A stretch of DNA of 64,000 nt from AWTP1-13 sp033764875. Lineage in GTDB: Bacteria > Pseudomonadota > Alphaproteobacteria > Rhizobiales > Hyphomicrobiaceae. The position numbers and the translations under genes were made by a program. Positions 26,575 through 35,111 of this stretch are shown here, in pieces. The stretch is taken from contig JANRIO010000044.1 of the NCBI GenBank assembly GCA_033764875.1, forward strand, positions 1 to 64,000, in the 5' to 3' direction. The notes beneath the pieces were generated by a model. It was not told the origin of the DNA and made no database searches. It worked only from the letters and a program-made list of their open reading frames with translations. Numbering within the stretch: the first letter of the stretch is position 1; the number at the start of each line of letters is the position of its first letter.

Positions 26575-26766
26575 GGCAGCCTTTCCTTCTGCTCCACGCG
26601 CCGCGCGATGCCGGAGCCGGCCACTGCCCGAGGGCAGTCCTATATTGGTCCGAATCGATACGCCGCAAGCGAAGTCTCCCAGAACAACCTTGAGCGAATG
26701 TTGCATTCCAGGATACGGCGCCGACGCATGCTCGGGCCGCGCACGCCGACAGCCCGAAAACGCAAA

Positions 26767-26789
26767 GGCCTCGCGCCATGCGCGAGGCC
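26767..26789 (-). terminator. Rho-independent terminator of the first H-NS gene
   Basis: A perfect 10-bp stem GGCCTCGCGC - CAT - GCGCGAGGCC lies 25 bp after the stop codon of the minus-strand gene at 26814. On the minus strand it is followed by TTTGCGTTTT. Confidence 0.75.
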
Positions 26790-26813
26790 CCAATTCGAAT
26801 GCGGTCTGCAGGC

Positions 26814-27143
26814 TCAGACCAGGAAATCTTCCTTTTTCACGCCGCGGGCTTTGGTTGCGGCAGCAAGCCAGCGCGGCATGCGCCCGCGACCGGTCCAGGT
26901 GTTCTCGGGATTCTTCGGGTCGCGATACTTGACCGGCACCGCACCGCGCTTGCGGCCGCGGCCCAGCACCTCGTCGAGGTCGAAGCCGCGCTCCTTCGCC
27001 ATGTCGGCGAGCTTCTGCTTCAGGACCGCCTTTTCCTCCGCCTGCTTCTGAACCAGCACGGCATCGATTTCGGCGCGCAGCTCCAGAAGCTCGGAGTACG
27101 AGAATTTCTCTAGGTTGGGTGTACGAGCCACAATCTTCTCCAT
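26814..27143 (-). CDS. H-NS family nucleoid protein (HvrA-like), copy 1
   Basis: A 109-aa H-NS/HvrA protein. The N-terminus is a coiled coil for dimerisation (LEKFSYSELLELRAEIDAVL). The C-terminal DNA-binding motif is KYRDPKNPENTWTGRGRMP followed by RWLAAATKA, with the TWTGRGR hook that inserts in the AT-rich minor groove. Such proteins silence AT-rich foreign DNA or tune metabolism genes. The ATG at 27143 is chosen; in-frame starts at 27164 and 27206 would add a non-conserved tail. A second copy lies at 35.1 kb. The upstream DNA is unusually AT-rich for this window, which suggests autoregulation. Confidence 0.92.
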   Translation of the reverse strand: MEKIVARTPNLEKFSYSELLELRAEIDAVLVQKQAEEKAVLKQKLADMAKERGFDLDEVLGRGRKRGAVPVKYRDPKNPENTWTGRGRMPRWLAAATKARGVKKEDFLV

Positions 27144-27890
27144 CGTGCCAGTGTTCGCGGGCATTCTATTCGCGCGGACATTAATGTGTGATTTCGCAGA
27201 AAGCAATTACACTGGTTTTGTCGTCCTTGGAATAGGTAAAATTTGTGTGCGTTGCGCATTGTATTGCCTTAACGCTGCTGGCCGGCCCGCTGAATCGGGA
27301 ATAATTCTGCTATACGGCCTGGCTGGCAATTGCCGCAGCCTCGGCGCGCGAGGCTAGCCGTTACTGGGTCTTGCATAACATCTGCGCGCCAGCCCGGACC
27401 AACCCGGACGTTGTCGGATGCCGCTTCCACACCTCTATCGGAGGTGCCTTGCGAGGCCTTGCGGGGCGCACGGCCCCGCGCCCGCCGGCACGCGGAAATC
27501 CAAGCAGGTGCGGCGCCGTCTTGCAGCCGTTGCGCGCATGGAAGCCGCGCAGCCACGCTTCCGATGGCGGCCGCGGCAGGCCGCACCGCAGGCACCCGCC
27601 TGGGCCCACCGGCATTCTGCAGAATTGGCAGAGGCGAGCCGGATGCAATATCGCCCATTTCCTCGGTTTCGATGCCGTGCATTCGCCGTTGCCGCAGGAC
27701 GGAAATGCCTGCGGCAACGGCGTGCAGCCCGCGCCCCCTCGCCATTGCGCGCGATCAACGCAAGGCCCCGCGACCGGCTCTAAGGGATATCGCGGACAGA
27801 GCGTGAAGCTGCCCGCACGATGCATAGCGCGCAGCACGCAGAGCCGGAGGGCGCGCGACAGGGTGGGCGGTGCAGGAGGAGATCCGATCC
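27144..27890. other. intergenic region with AT-rich H-NS promoter and a strong hairpin
   Basis: These 747 bp lie between divergent genes. 27144-27320 is AT-rich for this window and should hold the promoter of the H-NS gene. 27330-27890 is GC-rich, has several overlapping open frames without family matches, and contains a perfect 14-bp inverted repeat (27685-27721). No gene is supported. Confidence 0.45.
27685..27721. other. perfect 14-bp inverted repeat
   Basis: GCCGTTGCCGCAGG is followed by a 9-nt loop (ACGGAAATG) and its exact complement CCTGCGGCAACGGC. There is no T run on either side, so it is not a standard terminator. It may be part of a structured small RNA or a protein-binding site. 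Confidence 0.6.
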
Positions 27891-28367
27891 ATGAGCATGC
27901 TGATCGTCTATTATTCGCGCTCGGGCAATACGCGCGGCGTCGTCAATGAGCTGGTCGAGGCCGTGGGGGCGGAGGCCGAGGAGCTGCAATGCCCGCGCTA
28001 CACGCGCGGCATGCTCGACTGGATCCTCGCCGTCTATGACAGTGTCAGGGGGAGGCTGCCGGACATCGCCCCGCTGCGGCGCGATCCCGCCGCCTACGAC
28101 CTCGTCCTCGTCGCGGGACCGGTGTGGGCCTCTCACGCCGCGACGCCCGTGCGGACCTTCCTGGAGCGCTACGGGCCGAGTCTCGAGCGCGTCGCATTCC
28201 TCGTCACGCTCGGCGGCTCGGGCGCCGACAAGGCTCTGGCGGAGATGGGCGCGCTGTCGGGCAAGCGGCCGATTGCGACGCTGGCGCTCACCCAAGCCGA
28301 GCTTGGCGCCGGCCGCGATCGCCGCAAGCTGTATGACTTCGCCACCAAGCTGAAGGCCGCGTCCTGA
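27891..28367 (+). CDS. flavodoxin family protein
   Basis: A 158-aa FMN-binding protein. The phosphate-binding loop is YYSRSGNTRGVV near the N-terminus, and further FMN contacts fit VAGPVWASHAATPVRTFL and TLGGSGADKAL. It is of the short-chain flavodoxin or WrbA-like type and could be an electron carrier or a quinone reductase. AGGAGGAGA eight bases upstream supports the ATG at 27891; another ATG two codons later is possible. No redox partner gene is adjacent. Confidence 0.88.
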   Translation: MSMLIVYYSRSGNTRGVVNELVEAVGAEAEELQCPRYTRGMLDWILAVYDSVRGRLPDIAPLRRDPAAYDLVLVAGPVWASHAATPVRTFLERYGPSLERVAFLVTLGGSGADKALAEMGALSGKRPIATLALTQAELGAGRDRRKLYDFATKLKAAS

Positions 28368-28493
28368 CGGCCGCCGCGCTTGAGCATTGCGTCGGATGAC
28401 GGGTGTGGACGTGCGGATGCGCTTGGGCGCGCGTCCGCCCGCGCAGGCCGGCGCCCTGGCGCGGCCCAAGCGTCTCCCAGCGGCTCCGGAGAC

Positions 28494-28772
28494 CTAGCCG
28501 CGGTCGGAGATGAGCAGCAGGAACGGCAGCGGCGGGTCGTTCTTGTGCGGGATCAGCGAGCCCAGCGCAGTCACCACGCGGCGTTCCTTGTTCTTGAGGA
28601 TGCCGTTGATCTCCCAGTCCACGTGCTGCTGCAGGATCGATTTCTCGACGTGGGCGAAGAACACCGACACCACCTCGTCCGCCGTCAGCTCCATGAGGTT
28701 CGGCGGCCCCTCGAACGTGTAGGCCGCCTCGCCGCTGCCGTCGGCCGAAAGCATGCGCGCATGGTAGAGCAT
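28494..28772 (-). CDS. small conserved hypothetical protein
   Basis: A 92-aa soluble protein of unknown function. It starts MLYHARMLSADGSGEAAYTF and shows alternating acidic and hydrophobic helices (LMELTADEVVSVFFAHVEKS) and then VDWEINGILKNKERRVVTAL. The ribosome-binding site GGAGGG lies eight bases upstream of the ATG at 28772. No cysteines, signal peptide or known motif is seen. It is in the same direction as nrsF-sigF but downstream of them by 84 bp, so it could be the last gene of that operon. Confidence 0.65.
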   Translation of the reverse strand: MLYHARMLSADGSGEAAYTFEGPPNLMELTADEVVSVFFAHVEKSILQQHVDWEINGILKNKERRVVTALGSLIPHKNDPPLPFLLLISDRG

Positions 28773-28856
28773 GGGGGTCCCTCCGTGTGACGGCCCGATT
28801 GCCGCGGGCTGGGCCAAACAATCGGAGTTGCGTGACAGCGTCGTGAACGACGCGCC

Positions 28857-29495
28857 TTACCAGCGCAGCGCGCGGCCCCCGGCAAGCCCGCCCGCCAGCA
28901 CCACGGTTCCGATCGCGGTCGTATACCAGAGTCCGAAGAACAGCGGCGAGTCGTCCGGGCAGTGCGTGGCGTAGATGCCGGCCGACAGCGTCGCCGCGAG
29001 CAGCCCTGCCGCCGCTCCCGCCAGCGCCGGCGAGCGCGGCGCGCCGGCCCGCAGCACCGCAAGTGCGGCCACCAGCGACACCGCCGACAGGCTCGGAATG
29101 GCGACGAGACACACGCCCGAGTAGCGCCCCAGCGCCCGCGTGAGCCAGCTCGCGGCCGGCGTCAGGGCCAGCTCCGCGCCGGCGCCGGCGAGCGCCAGCA
29201 CCGGCCCCACCAGCAGCGCCGGCAGCACGTCCCGCGGCCGCCCGTCGGGCCGCGCCAGCCTGAGGCAGGCCCAGAACGCGGCAAGGAAGGATACGATCGG
29301 CGTCGCGAGCTTGAACTGGAACCGCCAGGCGCCCGCCACCGCGGCCAGATCCGGCCGCAAGCCGAGCGTCGCGGCAAACAGCACCACGGCCACGATGCCG
29401 CCGAGGCCCAACGCCACGCCGAGCCGCAATGGCATCGACTTCCGCGGCGTCCCCGCGTCCTCCGCCAGTGCGCGGATCAGTTCGTCGGTCTTCAT
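28857..29495 (-). CDS. nrsF: anti-sigma factor NrsF (DUF1109)
   Basis: A 212-aa protein with six membrane helices that holds its cognate ECF sigma factor at the membrane. The DUF1109 signature segments GVCLVAIPSLS and ATHCPDDSPLFFGLWY are present. The two cysteines, C129 and C179, are 50 residues apart, as are the two redox or metal-sensing cysteines described for Caulobacter NrsF. The gene starts 2 bp after the sigma stop, so the pair is translated together. Loss of the anti-sigma hold upon oxidative or heavy-metal stress would release the sigma factor. Confidence 0.92.
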   Translation of the reverse strand: MKTDELIRALAEDAGTPRKSMPLRLGVALGLGGIVAVVLFAATLGLRPDLAAVAGAWRFQFKLATPIVSFLAAFWACLRLARPDGRPRDVLPALLVGPVLALAGAGAELALTPAASWLTRALGRYSGVCLVAIPSLSAVSLVAALAVLRAGAPRSPALAGAAAGLLAATLSAGIYATHCPDDSPLFFGLWYTTAIGTVVLAGGLAGGRALRW

Positions 29496-29497
29496 CG

Positions 29498-30052
29498 TCA
29501 GCTCTTGTCCCGGAAGGCGCGCGCCAGCGCCTGCAGCGACCGGTGCAGACTGACGCGCACGGCGTTCTCCGTCATGCCGAGGCGCGCCGCCACCTCCGCC
29601 GCCGACGCCCCCTCGATCGAGATCGCGGTGACGATCTCGCGCTGGCGCACCTTGAGCGTGGCGAGAAGCCGCGCCGCATCGACGCCGCTCGCCTCCGGCA
29701 CCCGCTCGTCCGCCACCGCCTCGGCGATGTCGTCGATCGGCAGCTGCACGCGCCGGCCCCTTCGCCGGAGGTTGTCGACGAGCTTGTTGTGCGCAATCGC
29801 CCGAACCCAGGGAAGCAGGGGCAGCCGCTCGTCCCACGTGTCCCGCTTGAGATGCACGGCGAGCAAGGTCTCCTGCACGATGTCCTCAACCTCTCCGAGG
29901 CCGGTGCCGAAACGCGCCAGATTGCTCCGCACCATGCCGCGCACGACGGGCGCCAGCGCCTCCAGCACGCGCTTGTAGCTTCTTTCGTCGCCGCGCAGCG
30001 CCGAGCGCATCAACCCGGCGAGGTCGCTGTCCCGGTCCGACACGCGCCTCAT
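29498..30052 (-). CDS. sigF: ECF sigma factor, SigF type
   Basis: A 184-aa ECF sigma factor paired with NrsF. Region 2 has EVEDIVQETLLAVHLKRDTWDE, which recognises the -10 element, and region 4 has ISIEGASAAEVAARLGMTENAV for the -35. The group associated with DUF1109 anti-sigmas in alphaproteobacteria answers oxidative and metal stress. AGGAGG lies only two bases before the ATG at 30052, so a GTG three codons in (30043) could be the true start. I saw no clear copy of the group's promoter motif upstream. Confidence 0.92.
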   Translation of the reverse strand: MRRVSDRDSDLAGLMRSALRGDERSYKRVLEALAPVVRGMVRSNLARFGTGLGEVEDIVQETLLAVHLKRDTWDERLPLLPWVRAIAHNKLVDNLRRRGRRVQLPIDDIAEAVADERVPEASGVDAARLLATLKVRQREIVTAISIEGASAAEVAARLGMTENAVRVSLHRSLQALARAFRDKS

Positions 30053-30172
30053 TCCCTCCTACGCCGGCGCGGCCCCGAGCATTACAGCGCCGCATGAATT
30101 TCGCCCGCTTGGGCTTAGCACATCGCCATCAGGGTTGTAACGCCGGGCCATCGCCCGATCGCCATGCCGGCC

Positions 30173-31828
30173 TCATCCCCCCTCGCCGTCGCCCCGGTAG
30201 GCCGACCACAGCTCCTCGGCCACGTCGCCCTCGTCCCACACCCCGATCAGGATGCCCTTGCGCAGCGACTTGCCCTGCATCGCCTTGATCTCGTCCTCCG
30301 AGCGCGTGGTCCGCTGCGACACCCGCATGGCCCACTGCGCCAGCGCGGCAGACAGGCGCGTCCGCTCGGCCTCGAGGTGCGGCGCCGCGCCGAGGTCGCA
30401 AAGCTCGTCGGGATCGCGCTCGAGGTCATACAGCATCGGCCGGTAGCCCGGCGCCTCGACGAGCTTGAAGCGCTCGTCCGCGATCATGATCAGGCGCGCG
30501 TCCTTCGGCTCCTTGCTGAGCCGCGCCGCCACCGGCAGCACCGAGTAGTCGTACTCGCTGATCGCGTAGCGGCGCCAGCTCTCGATCCTCTGCCCGCGCA
30601 GGATGCCGAGCAGCGACCGCCCCTCCAGCCGGTGCGACTGGGCCCGCGCATCGCCGCCCGCGAAATCGATGAAGGTCGGCAGAAGATCGATGCACTCGAC
30701 GAGCCTGTCGCACGTGGTGCCGCGCGTTTGATCCGCCTCCCGCGCCGGATCGACGACGATGAGCGGCACCTTCACCGACGGCTCGTGGAACAGGTCCTTC
30801 TCGCCGAGCCAGTGGTCGCCGAGATAGTCGCCGTGGTCCGACGTGAACACGATCATGGTCGTCTCCATCAGGCCCCTCGCCTCGAGGTACGCCATCAGGT
30901 GCCCGAGCTGGTCGTCGATCTGCTTGATGAGCCCCATGTAGACCGGGATCACCGTCTCCCGCACTCCCTCGCGCGCGAACGTCTGGCTCACGCGCAGCCC
31001 CATGAAGGCCTCGTACACGGGATGCGGGTCCGCCCGTTCCGCCTCGCTGCGCACGGCCGGCAGCACGTGCCTCGCATCGAACATGGCGTTGTAGGGCGCG
31101 GGCGCAATGTAGGGCCAGTGCGGCTTGATGTAGGACAGATGCAGGCACCACGGGCTGTCACCGGCTTCCGCGATGAACTCCATCGCCCGCCGCGTCATGT
31201 AGGGAGTCTCGCTGTCCTCCTCGGCGACGCGCGCCGGCTTGCCCGCATGCCGCATGGCCCAGCCCGAGGACGCCGTGTTGCCTTCCGGCTCTGCCGAGTT
31301 GGCCCAGTCGTGCCAGGGATTGGCGCCTGCATATCCCTTGTCGTTGAGATAGGCGTTGTAGCGTGGGGTCTGTGGGTCATAGCGCCCGTCGGGCCCCACC
31401 GCGTGCAAACCGTCGTCCCGCTCGTAGGGGTCGAAGCCCGCCTCCGCCACCCTGACGCCGATGATGGAGCCTGGATCGATGCCGAGCCGCTCCATGCCCT
31501 CCTTGTCCGCGCGCATGTGCGTCTTGCCGACGAGCACGGTCTTGAGGCCGAGCGGGCGCAGGTAGTCCCCCATCGTCATCTCGCCGACCTTGAGGGGAAA
31601 GCCGTTCCACGAGGCCCCGTGCGAGGAGACGTAGCGGCCCGTGTACGTGCTCATGCGGGAGGCCCCGCAGACCGGGCTCTGCACGAGAGCCCGCGTGAAG
31701 CGCACGCCGCGCCGGGCCAGCGCATCGATGTTGGGCGTTGCCAGATGCGGGTGCCCCGCGCAGGACAGGTAGTCCCAGCGCAGCTGGTCGCACATGATGA
31801 ACAGGATGTTGCGCTTGGCCTGTGCCAT
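30173..31828 (-). CDS. sulfatase-family enzyme, phosphonate monoester hydrolase-like
   Basis: A 551-aa formylglycine-dependent hydrolase. The metal-binding start is LFIMCDQLRWD, the maturation motif is SPVCGASRMS with Cys54 (C-x-A-x-R instead of the usual C-x-P-x-R), and the second metal site is TSDHGDYLGDH. The segment GEKDLFHEPSVKVPLI is also typical. The TYTGRYVSSHG context and lack of a signal peptide fit the cytoplasmic phosphonate monoester hydrolase/phosphodiesterase group of Rhizobium and Burkholderia better than exported arylsulfatases. The ATG at 31828 is chosen over a frame reaching 31864. It stands between the sigF operon and the PodJ-like gene without an evident partner. Confidence 0.85.
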   Translation of the reverse strand: MAQAKRNILFIMCDQLRWDYLSCAGHPHLATPNIDALARRGVRFTRALVQSPVCGASRMSTYTGRYVSSHGASWNGFPLKVGEMTMGDYLRPLGLKTVLVGKTHMRADKEGMERLGIDPGSIIGVRVAEAGFDPYERDDGLHAVGPDGRYDPQTPRYNAYLNDKGYAGANPWHDWANSAEPEGNTASSGWAMRHAGKPARVAEEDSETPYMTRRAMEFIAEAGDSPWCLHLSYIKPHWPYIAPAPYNAMFDARHVLPAVRSEAERADPHPVYEAFMGLRVSQTFAREGVRETVIPVYMGLIKQIDDQLGHLMAYLEARGLMETTMIVFTSDHGDYLGDHWLGEKDLFHEPSVKVPLIVVDPAREADQTRGTTCDRLVECIDLLPTFIDFAGGDARAQSHRLEGRSLLGILRGQRIESWRRYAISEYDYSVLPVAARLSKEPKDARLIMIADERFKLVEAPGYRPMLYDLERDPDELCDLGAAPHLEAERTRLSAALAQWAMRVSQRTTRSEDEIKAMQGKSLRKGILIGVWDEGDVAEELWSAYRGDGEGG

Positions 31829-31918
31829 GCTCGTGCCTCCACCGTCTCGACCGGGTGTTAGCACGCACGCGGCGGATGCGACAGACGCCCGCGCAGGCCC
31901 GGGGCGCCTCGGCCCGGC

Positions 31919-34111
31919 TCAGGGCGCCGCACGCTCGGAGGTGGCGCTGCCCGGCATCGCCGACATCGGCGTCGGCAGCCACGAGCCGACGGCCTTTTCC
32001 ACCGCCGCAATCTCGCCCTTGGAGAGCCGGCCCCGGACGAACTCCATCCGCCGCCCGGCCTCCAGGTCGCCGTTGCGCAGCGCGATCGCATACCACTTGT
32101 AGGCCTCGGCCTGGTTCTCCGGCACGCCGCGCCCGGTCTCGTAGAGCATGGCGAGGTTGAACTGGCTGTCCGCGACGTTTCGCTCCGCTGCCTCCCGGAA
32201 CCATTGCGCGGCGCCTGCGAAGTCGGGCTTGGGCATCGCGCTCGTCAGCAGCACCGCGATGTTGTGCATCGCCTTCACGTGCCCCTTCTCGGCGGCGCGG
32301 CGGTACCACAGCTTGGCCCGCTCGACATCCTTCTCCGTGCCGATGCCGCGCTCGTAGTAGGCGCCGAGGCGGAACTGTGCCGGCGCGTAGCCGTGCATCG
32401 CCGAGCGCTGGTACCATACGAACGCCTGCTGCAGATCCGGCGAGACCCCGCGCCCGTCGGCATAGCGCGCCGCGATCTCGAACTCGGCCGCCGGGTCGCC
32501 GTTGGCGGCCGCGTGCCTCAGCGAGGCGCTGGCGATCGTCGCCGGCAGCGTCGCCGCCCGCGCCGCCGCCCCTGGGCTTTCCATGTCCGTCACAGGCGGC
32601 AGTGCCACCGGCGAGGCCCTGCTCTCCTCGCCCGGCCTGCCGCCGCCCTGCGCAACCGTCGTCGCCGCCTCCGTCGGCACCGCCGGAACGGCAGCCCGCT
32701 GGCTCGTGCCCGACATCGACCACGCGACGATCATGAAGCTGGCCCCGCCCACCGCCAGCATCGCCCCGCCGAGGAAGAAGCCGCGGTACCAGCGTCCCTG
32801 CGACAGCGGTCGCTTGATCTCGGCCAGCGGCACCATCGGCTTGTGCCCCGATCCGAACGGGTCGGCACGCTCCGTACGCGGCGCAGGCTCCTCGTCGGGC
32901 AGCGCGAGATCCGCGGCCCGCCCGGCCGCATGCCGCGCCGGCGCATGGCCGTCGCCGGCATCGTCGGGGGCGATCTCGCCGCCGGACTCCCACTGCGCCT
33001 GCTCGCGGGGCCGCAGCGCCGACTGCCGCAGCTCCTCCAGCTCCGCCTCGACCGATTGCGCGTTCCAGGTGCTGGGAGCCTGTGCCGGTGCCGGTGCCGG
33101 CTCCGGCGCGGCAGGCGGCGGCTCTTGTGCGGCGGCAGCGGGCGCCGCTGCCGGCACCGTGGGCGTCTCTTGCGGCGCCGGCGGCGCCAGCGGCTCGGCC
33201 GGCAGCACCTCTGCGAGCGAATGGATGCGCCGGCCGGACGGCACGCTGTAGTCCTCGGCATGCAGCACATGCCCGCGCTCACCGCGCGACCAGGCAGCGC
33301 TCTCCGGCATGCCGCCGAGCGCCCGCAAGCCCTGCGAATAGGCGGCATCCAGCCGGTCCATCTCGGCCCAGGGATCCTCAGACCTCAGATAGACGGAGGC
33401 CTCCTCGATCGCCTCGACGCGCTCGATGAGCCGTCCCAGCGCATCCTCGATGCGGGCAAGGTGCGTGACCGACAGCGACTGTCCCGCCGGCTGCGACGCC
33501 TCGCTGCGCAGCACGCTCGCCGCGGTCAGCGCCCGCGTCACGGCGCCCTCCACGAGGCCGGCGAGCCCCGCGGCCGGCGCCGGCAGGTCGAGTTGCACGT
33601 GATTCCAGATCTCGGCGACGCGCGCATCCATGGTCGCAAGCCGCGCGATCTGGCCGCGCATCGTGTCGAAGTGCGCGTCCATCTCGCGCACCTGCGCCTC
33701 GATGAAGCGCAGGCTGTCGCGATCCTCGCTCCTGTTGGCGCGCTCGACGGCGGCCTCCACGCGCGCCTCGAAGTTGTCGAGCCGCTCCCCGAAGCGCATC
33801 AGTGCCGGCGCCGGATCCTGCTGCCGGAGCGTTCCCTCGAGCCTGGCCGCGATGTCCGCGAGCTTGCGGTCGAGCCACGACCGGTCCTCGGCCGACGTCG
33901 CCGGCACCGTCTCGTCCGCGAGCCAGGGCGCCACCGACGGCCAGTCGCCCTGCGGCGTCTGCACGCCCGCCGGCTGCCGCTGCGGCTCGTCCGGAGGCTC
34001 CCCCTTCAGGGCCGCGATGCCTTCCGCGTCCCAGGCGGCCGAGAGCTCGAAGTCGTCGGCCCCTGCCGCTCCGTGGCTCGCACGCTTGGTCTGGCGGTCG
34101 GGAGAAGGCAT
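31919..34111 (-). CDS. SEL1-repeat membrane protein, PodJ-like
   Basis: A 730-aa protein. Residues 75-270 are predicted coiled coil. Then follows a long Pro/Ala-rich linker (about 310-360), one membrane segment at about 455-480 (GFFLGGAMLAVGGASFMIVAW) and a C-terminal periplasmic array of about four SEL1 repeats (RYADGRGVSPDLQQAFVWYQ, YERGIGTEKDVERAKLWYR and so on). This coiled coil - TM - SEL1 order is that of the polarity factor PodJ of Caulobacter and Rhizobiales. It lacks PodJ's peptidoglycan-binding end and is shorter. It is therefore a candidate polar or divisome-localised scaffold. GAGGAA supports the start at 34111. Confidence 0.82.
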   Translation of the reverse strand: MPSPDRQTKRASHGAAGADDFELSAAWDAEGIAALKGEPPDEPQRQPAGVQTPQGDWPSVAPWLADETVPATSAEDRSWLDRKLADIAARLEGTLRQQDPAPALMRFGERLDNFEARVEAAVERANRSEDRDSLRFIEAQVREMDAHFDTMRGQIARLATMDARVAEIWNHVQLDLPAPAAGLAGLVEGAVTRALTAASVLRSEASQPAGQSLSVTHLARIEDALGRLIERVEAIEEASVYLRSEDPWAEMDRLDAAYSQGLRALGGMPESAAWSRGERGHVLHAEDYSVPSGRRIHSLAEVLPAEPLAPPAPQETPTVPAAAPAAAAQEPPPAAPEPAPAPAQAPSTWNAQSVEAELEELRQSALRPREQAQWESGGEIAPDDAGDGHAPARHAAGRAADLALPDEEPAPRTERADPFGSGHKPMVPLAEIKRPLSQGRWYRGFFLGGAMLAVGGASFMIVAWSMSGTSQRAAVPAVPTEAATTVAQGGGRPGEESRASPVALPPVTDMESPGAAARAATLPATIASASLRHAAANGDPAAEFEIAARYADGRGVSPDLQQAFVWYQRSAMHGYAPAQFRLGAYYERGIGTEKDVERAKLWYRRAAEKGHVKAMHNIAVLLTSAMPKPDFAGAAQWFREAAERNVADSQFNLAMLYETGRGVPENQAEAYKWYAIALRNGDLEAGRRMEFVRGRLSKGEIAAVEKAVGSWLPTPMSAMPGSATSERAAP

Positions 34112-34382
34112 CGGGCAGGTTCCTCAAGCTCCCGCATGGCGCGGGCGGTGCGGGGTGGAACGGACGCGACGCGAAGCGGGCCAACACTGCCAACGGCCGC
34201 TTCGAGCCAATGCTTTTCTCGGACGCGGGTGAAGGTGGAAGGCGCGGCGCACGCAAGCCGACACCCTCCCAGCCTCGTCCCGCGCCGTAAAATTTTGGTT
34301 AACCTGCTGCAAAACAGCGGGTTTAAAGCGTTCCCTCCACCACGTTGCGTGAGCATCCTTAGGCTGATTCGGGAGGTCCTGC

Positions 34383-34802
34383 ATGTTGCGGCAACAAGTC
34401 CACCGCCTCACGCTTTCGACGCGCGGCCCGGGCTTTCTGGACGTGACGGACAAGTTGCAGGACTGGCTGGCAGTTGCAGCCGCCGGCGACGGCCTCGTGA
34501 CAGCTTTTGTTCAGCACACTTCGGCTTCCCTTGCCATCCAGGAGAGCACCGACCCGGACGTACGCGCCGACCTCCTTGACGCGCTCGACCGCCTCGCCCC
34601 GCGCACCCACCCCTACCGTCACGCGCTGGAGGGGCCTGATGACATGCCGGGCCATATCAAGGCGATGCTGAGCGCGACGAGCTTGTCCATCCCGGTGATC
34701 GGCGGGCGTGCTGCGCTCGGAACCTGGCAGGCCCTGTATCTGATCGAGCATCGGGACGGCCCGCATCAGCGCAACATCCTGCTCCACTATGTCGGCACGT
34801 GA
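34383..34802 (+). CDS. YjbQ family protein (UPF0047)
   Basis: A 139-aa member of the YjbQ/UPF0047 family, linked to thiamine-phosphate synthase activity in E. coli. Family motifs are FVQHTSASLAIQE with the metal-binding His, then DDMPGHIKAML and GTWQALYLIEHRD. Length is normal. The ATG at 34383 follows a 271-bp gap from the divergent PodJ-like gene. Whether it truly makes thiamine phosphate is unsure even in model organisms. Confidence 0.93.
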   Translation: MLRQQVHRLTLSTRGPGFLDVTDKLQDWLAVAAAGDGLVTAFVQHTSASLAIQESTDPDVRADLLDALDRLAPRTHPYRHALEGPDDMPGHIKAMLSATSLSIPVIGGRAALGTWQALYLIEHRDGPHQRNILLHYVGT

Positions 34803-35111
34803 GCTCGCGCGCCCGCCGTGGCGGGGCGCCCGCGCGATCGCGCCCCAATAACCGCTGCCCGCCGTATCCCCCTCGCGAACGCGTGTCCGCCCTGCGGGCA
34901 GGCTTGATTATCCGCGCCATTGCCGATCCAAAGTTGAATAGCTAGCCGCATGATTTTCAACGCGAACCGGCCATGATTGCGGCTCCGAGGCGCTTGTCGC
35001 GGCGCTTACCATATGCGGACAATAACTACTTTTCAAATTCGTCAGGCTTTACGTTCAAATTTTCTGACGCTACAAAGCTTCTAACCTCCCCAAAGGCTAC
35101 CGGAGAAAGCA
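34803..35111. promoter_or_regulatory. intergenic region upstream of the second H-NS gene
   Basis: These 309 bp become strongly AT-rich for this window from about 34925 onward (TGATTTTCAACG, CAATAACTACTTTTCAAATT). This resembles the AT-rich stretch upstream of the first H-NS gene and is a likely H-NS binding and promoter region. No gene is present. Confidence 0.45.

Noticed and set aside
27269..27949. Several 100-190 aa frames on both strands upstream of the flavodoxin gene
   Set aside because: They overlap each other, lack ribosome-binding sites and translate to Arg/Ala/Pro-rich sequence.
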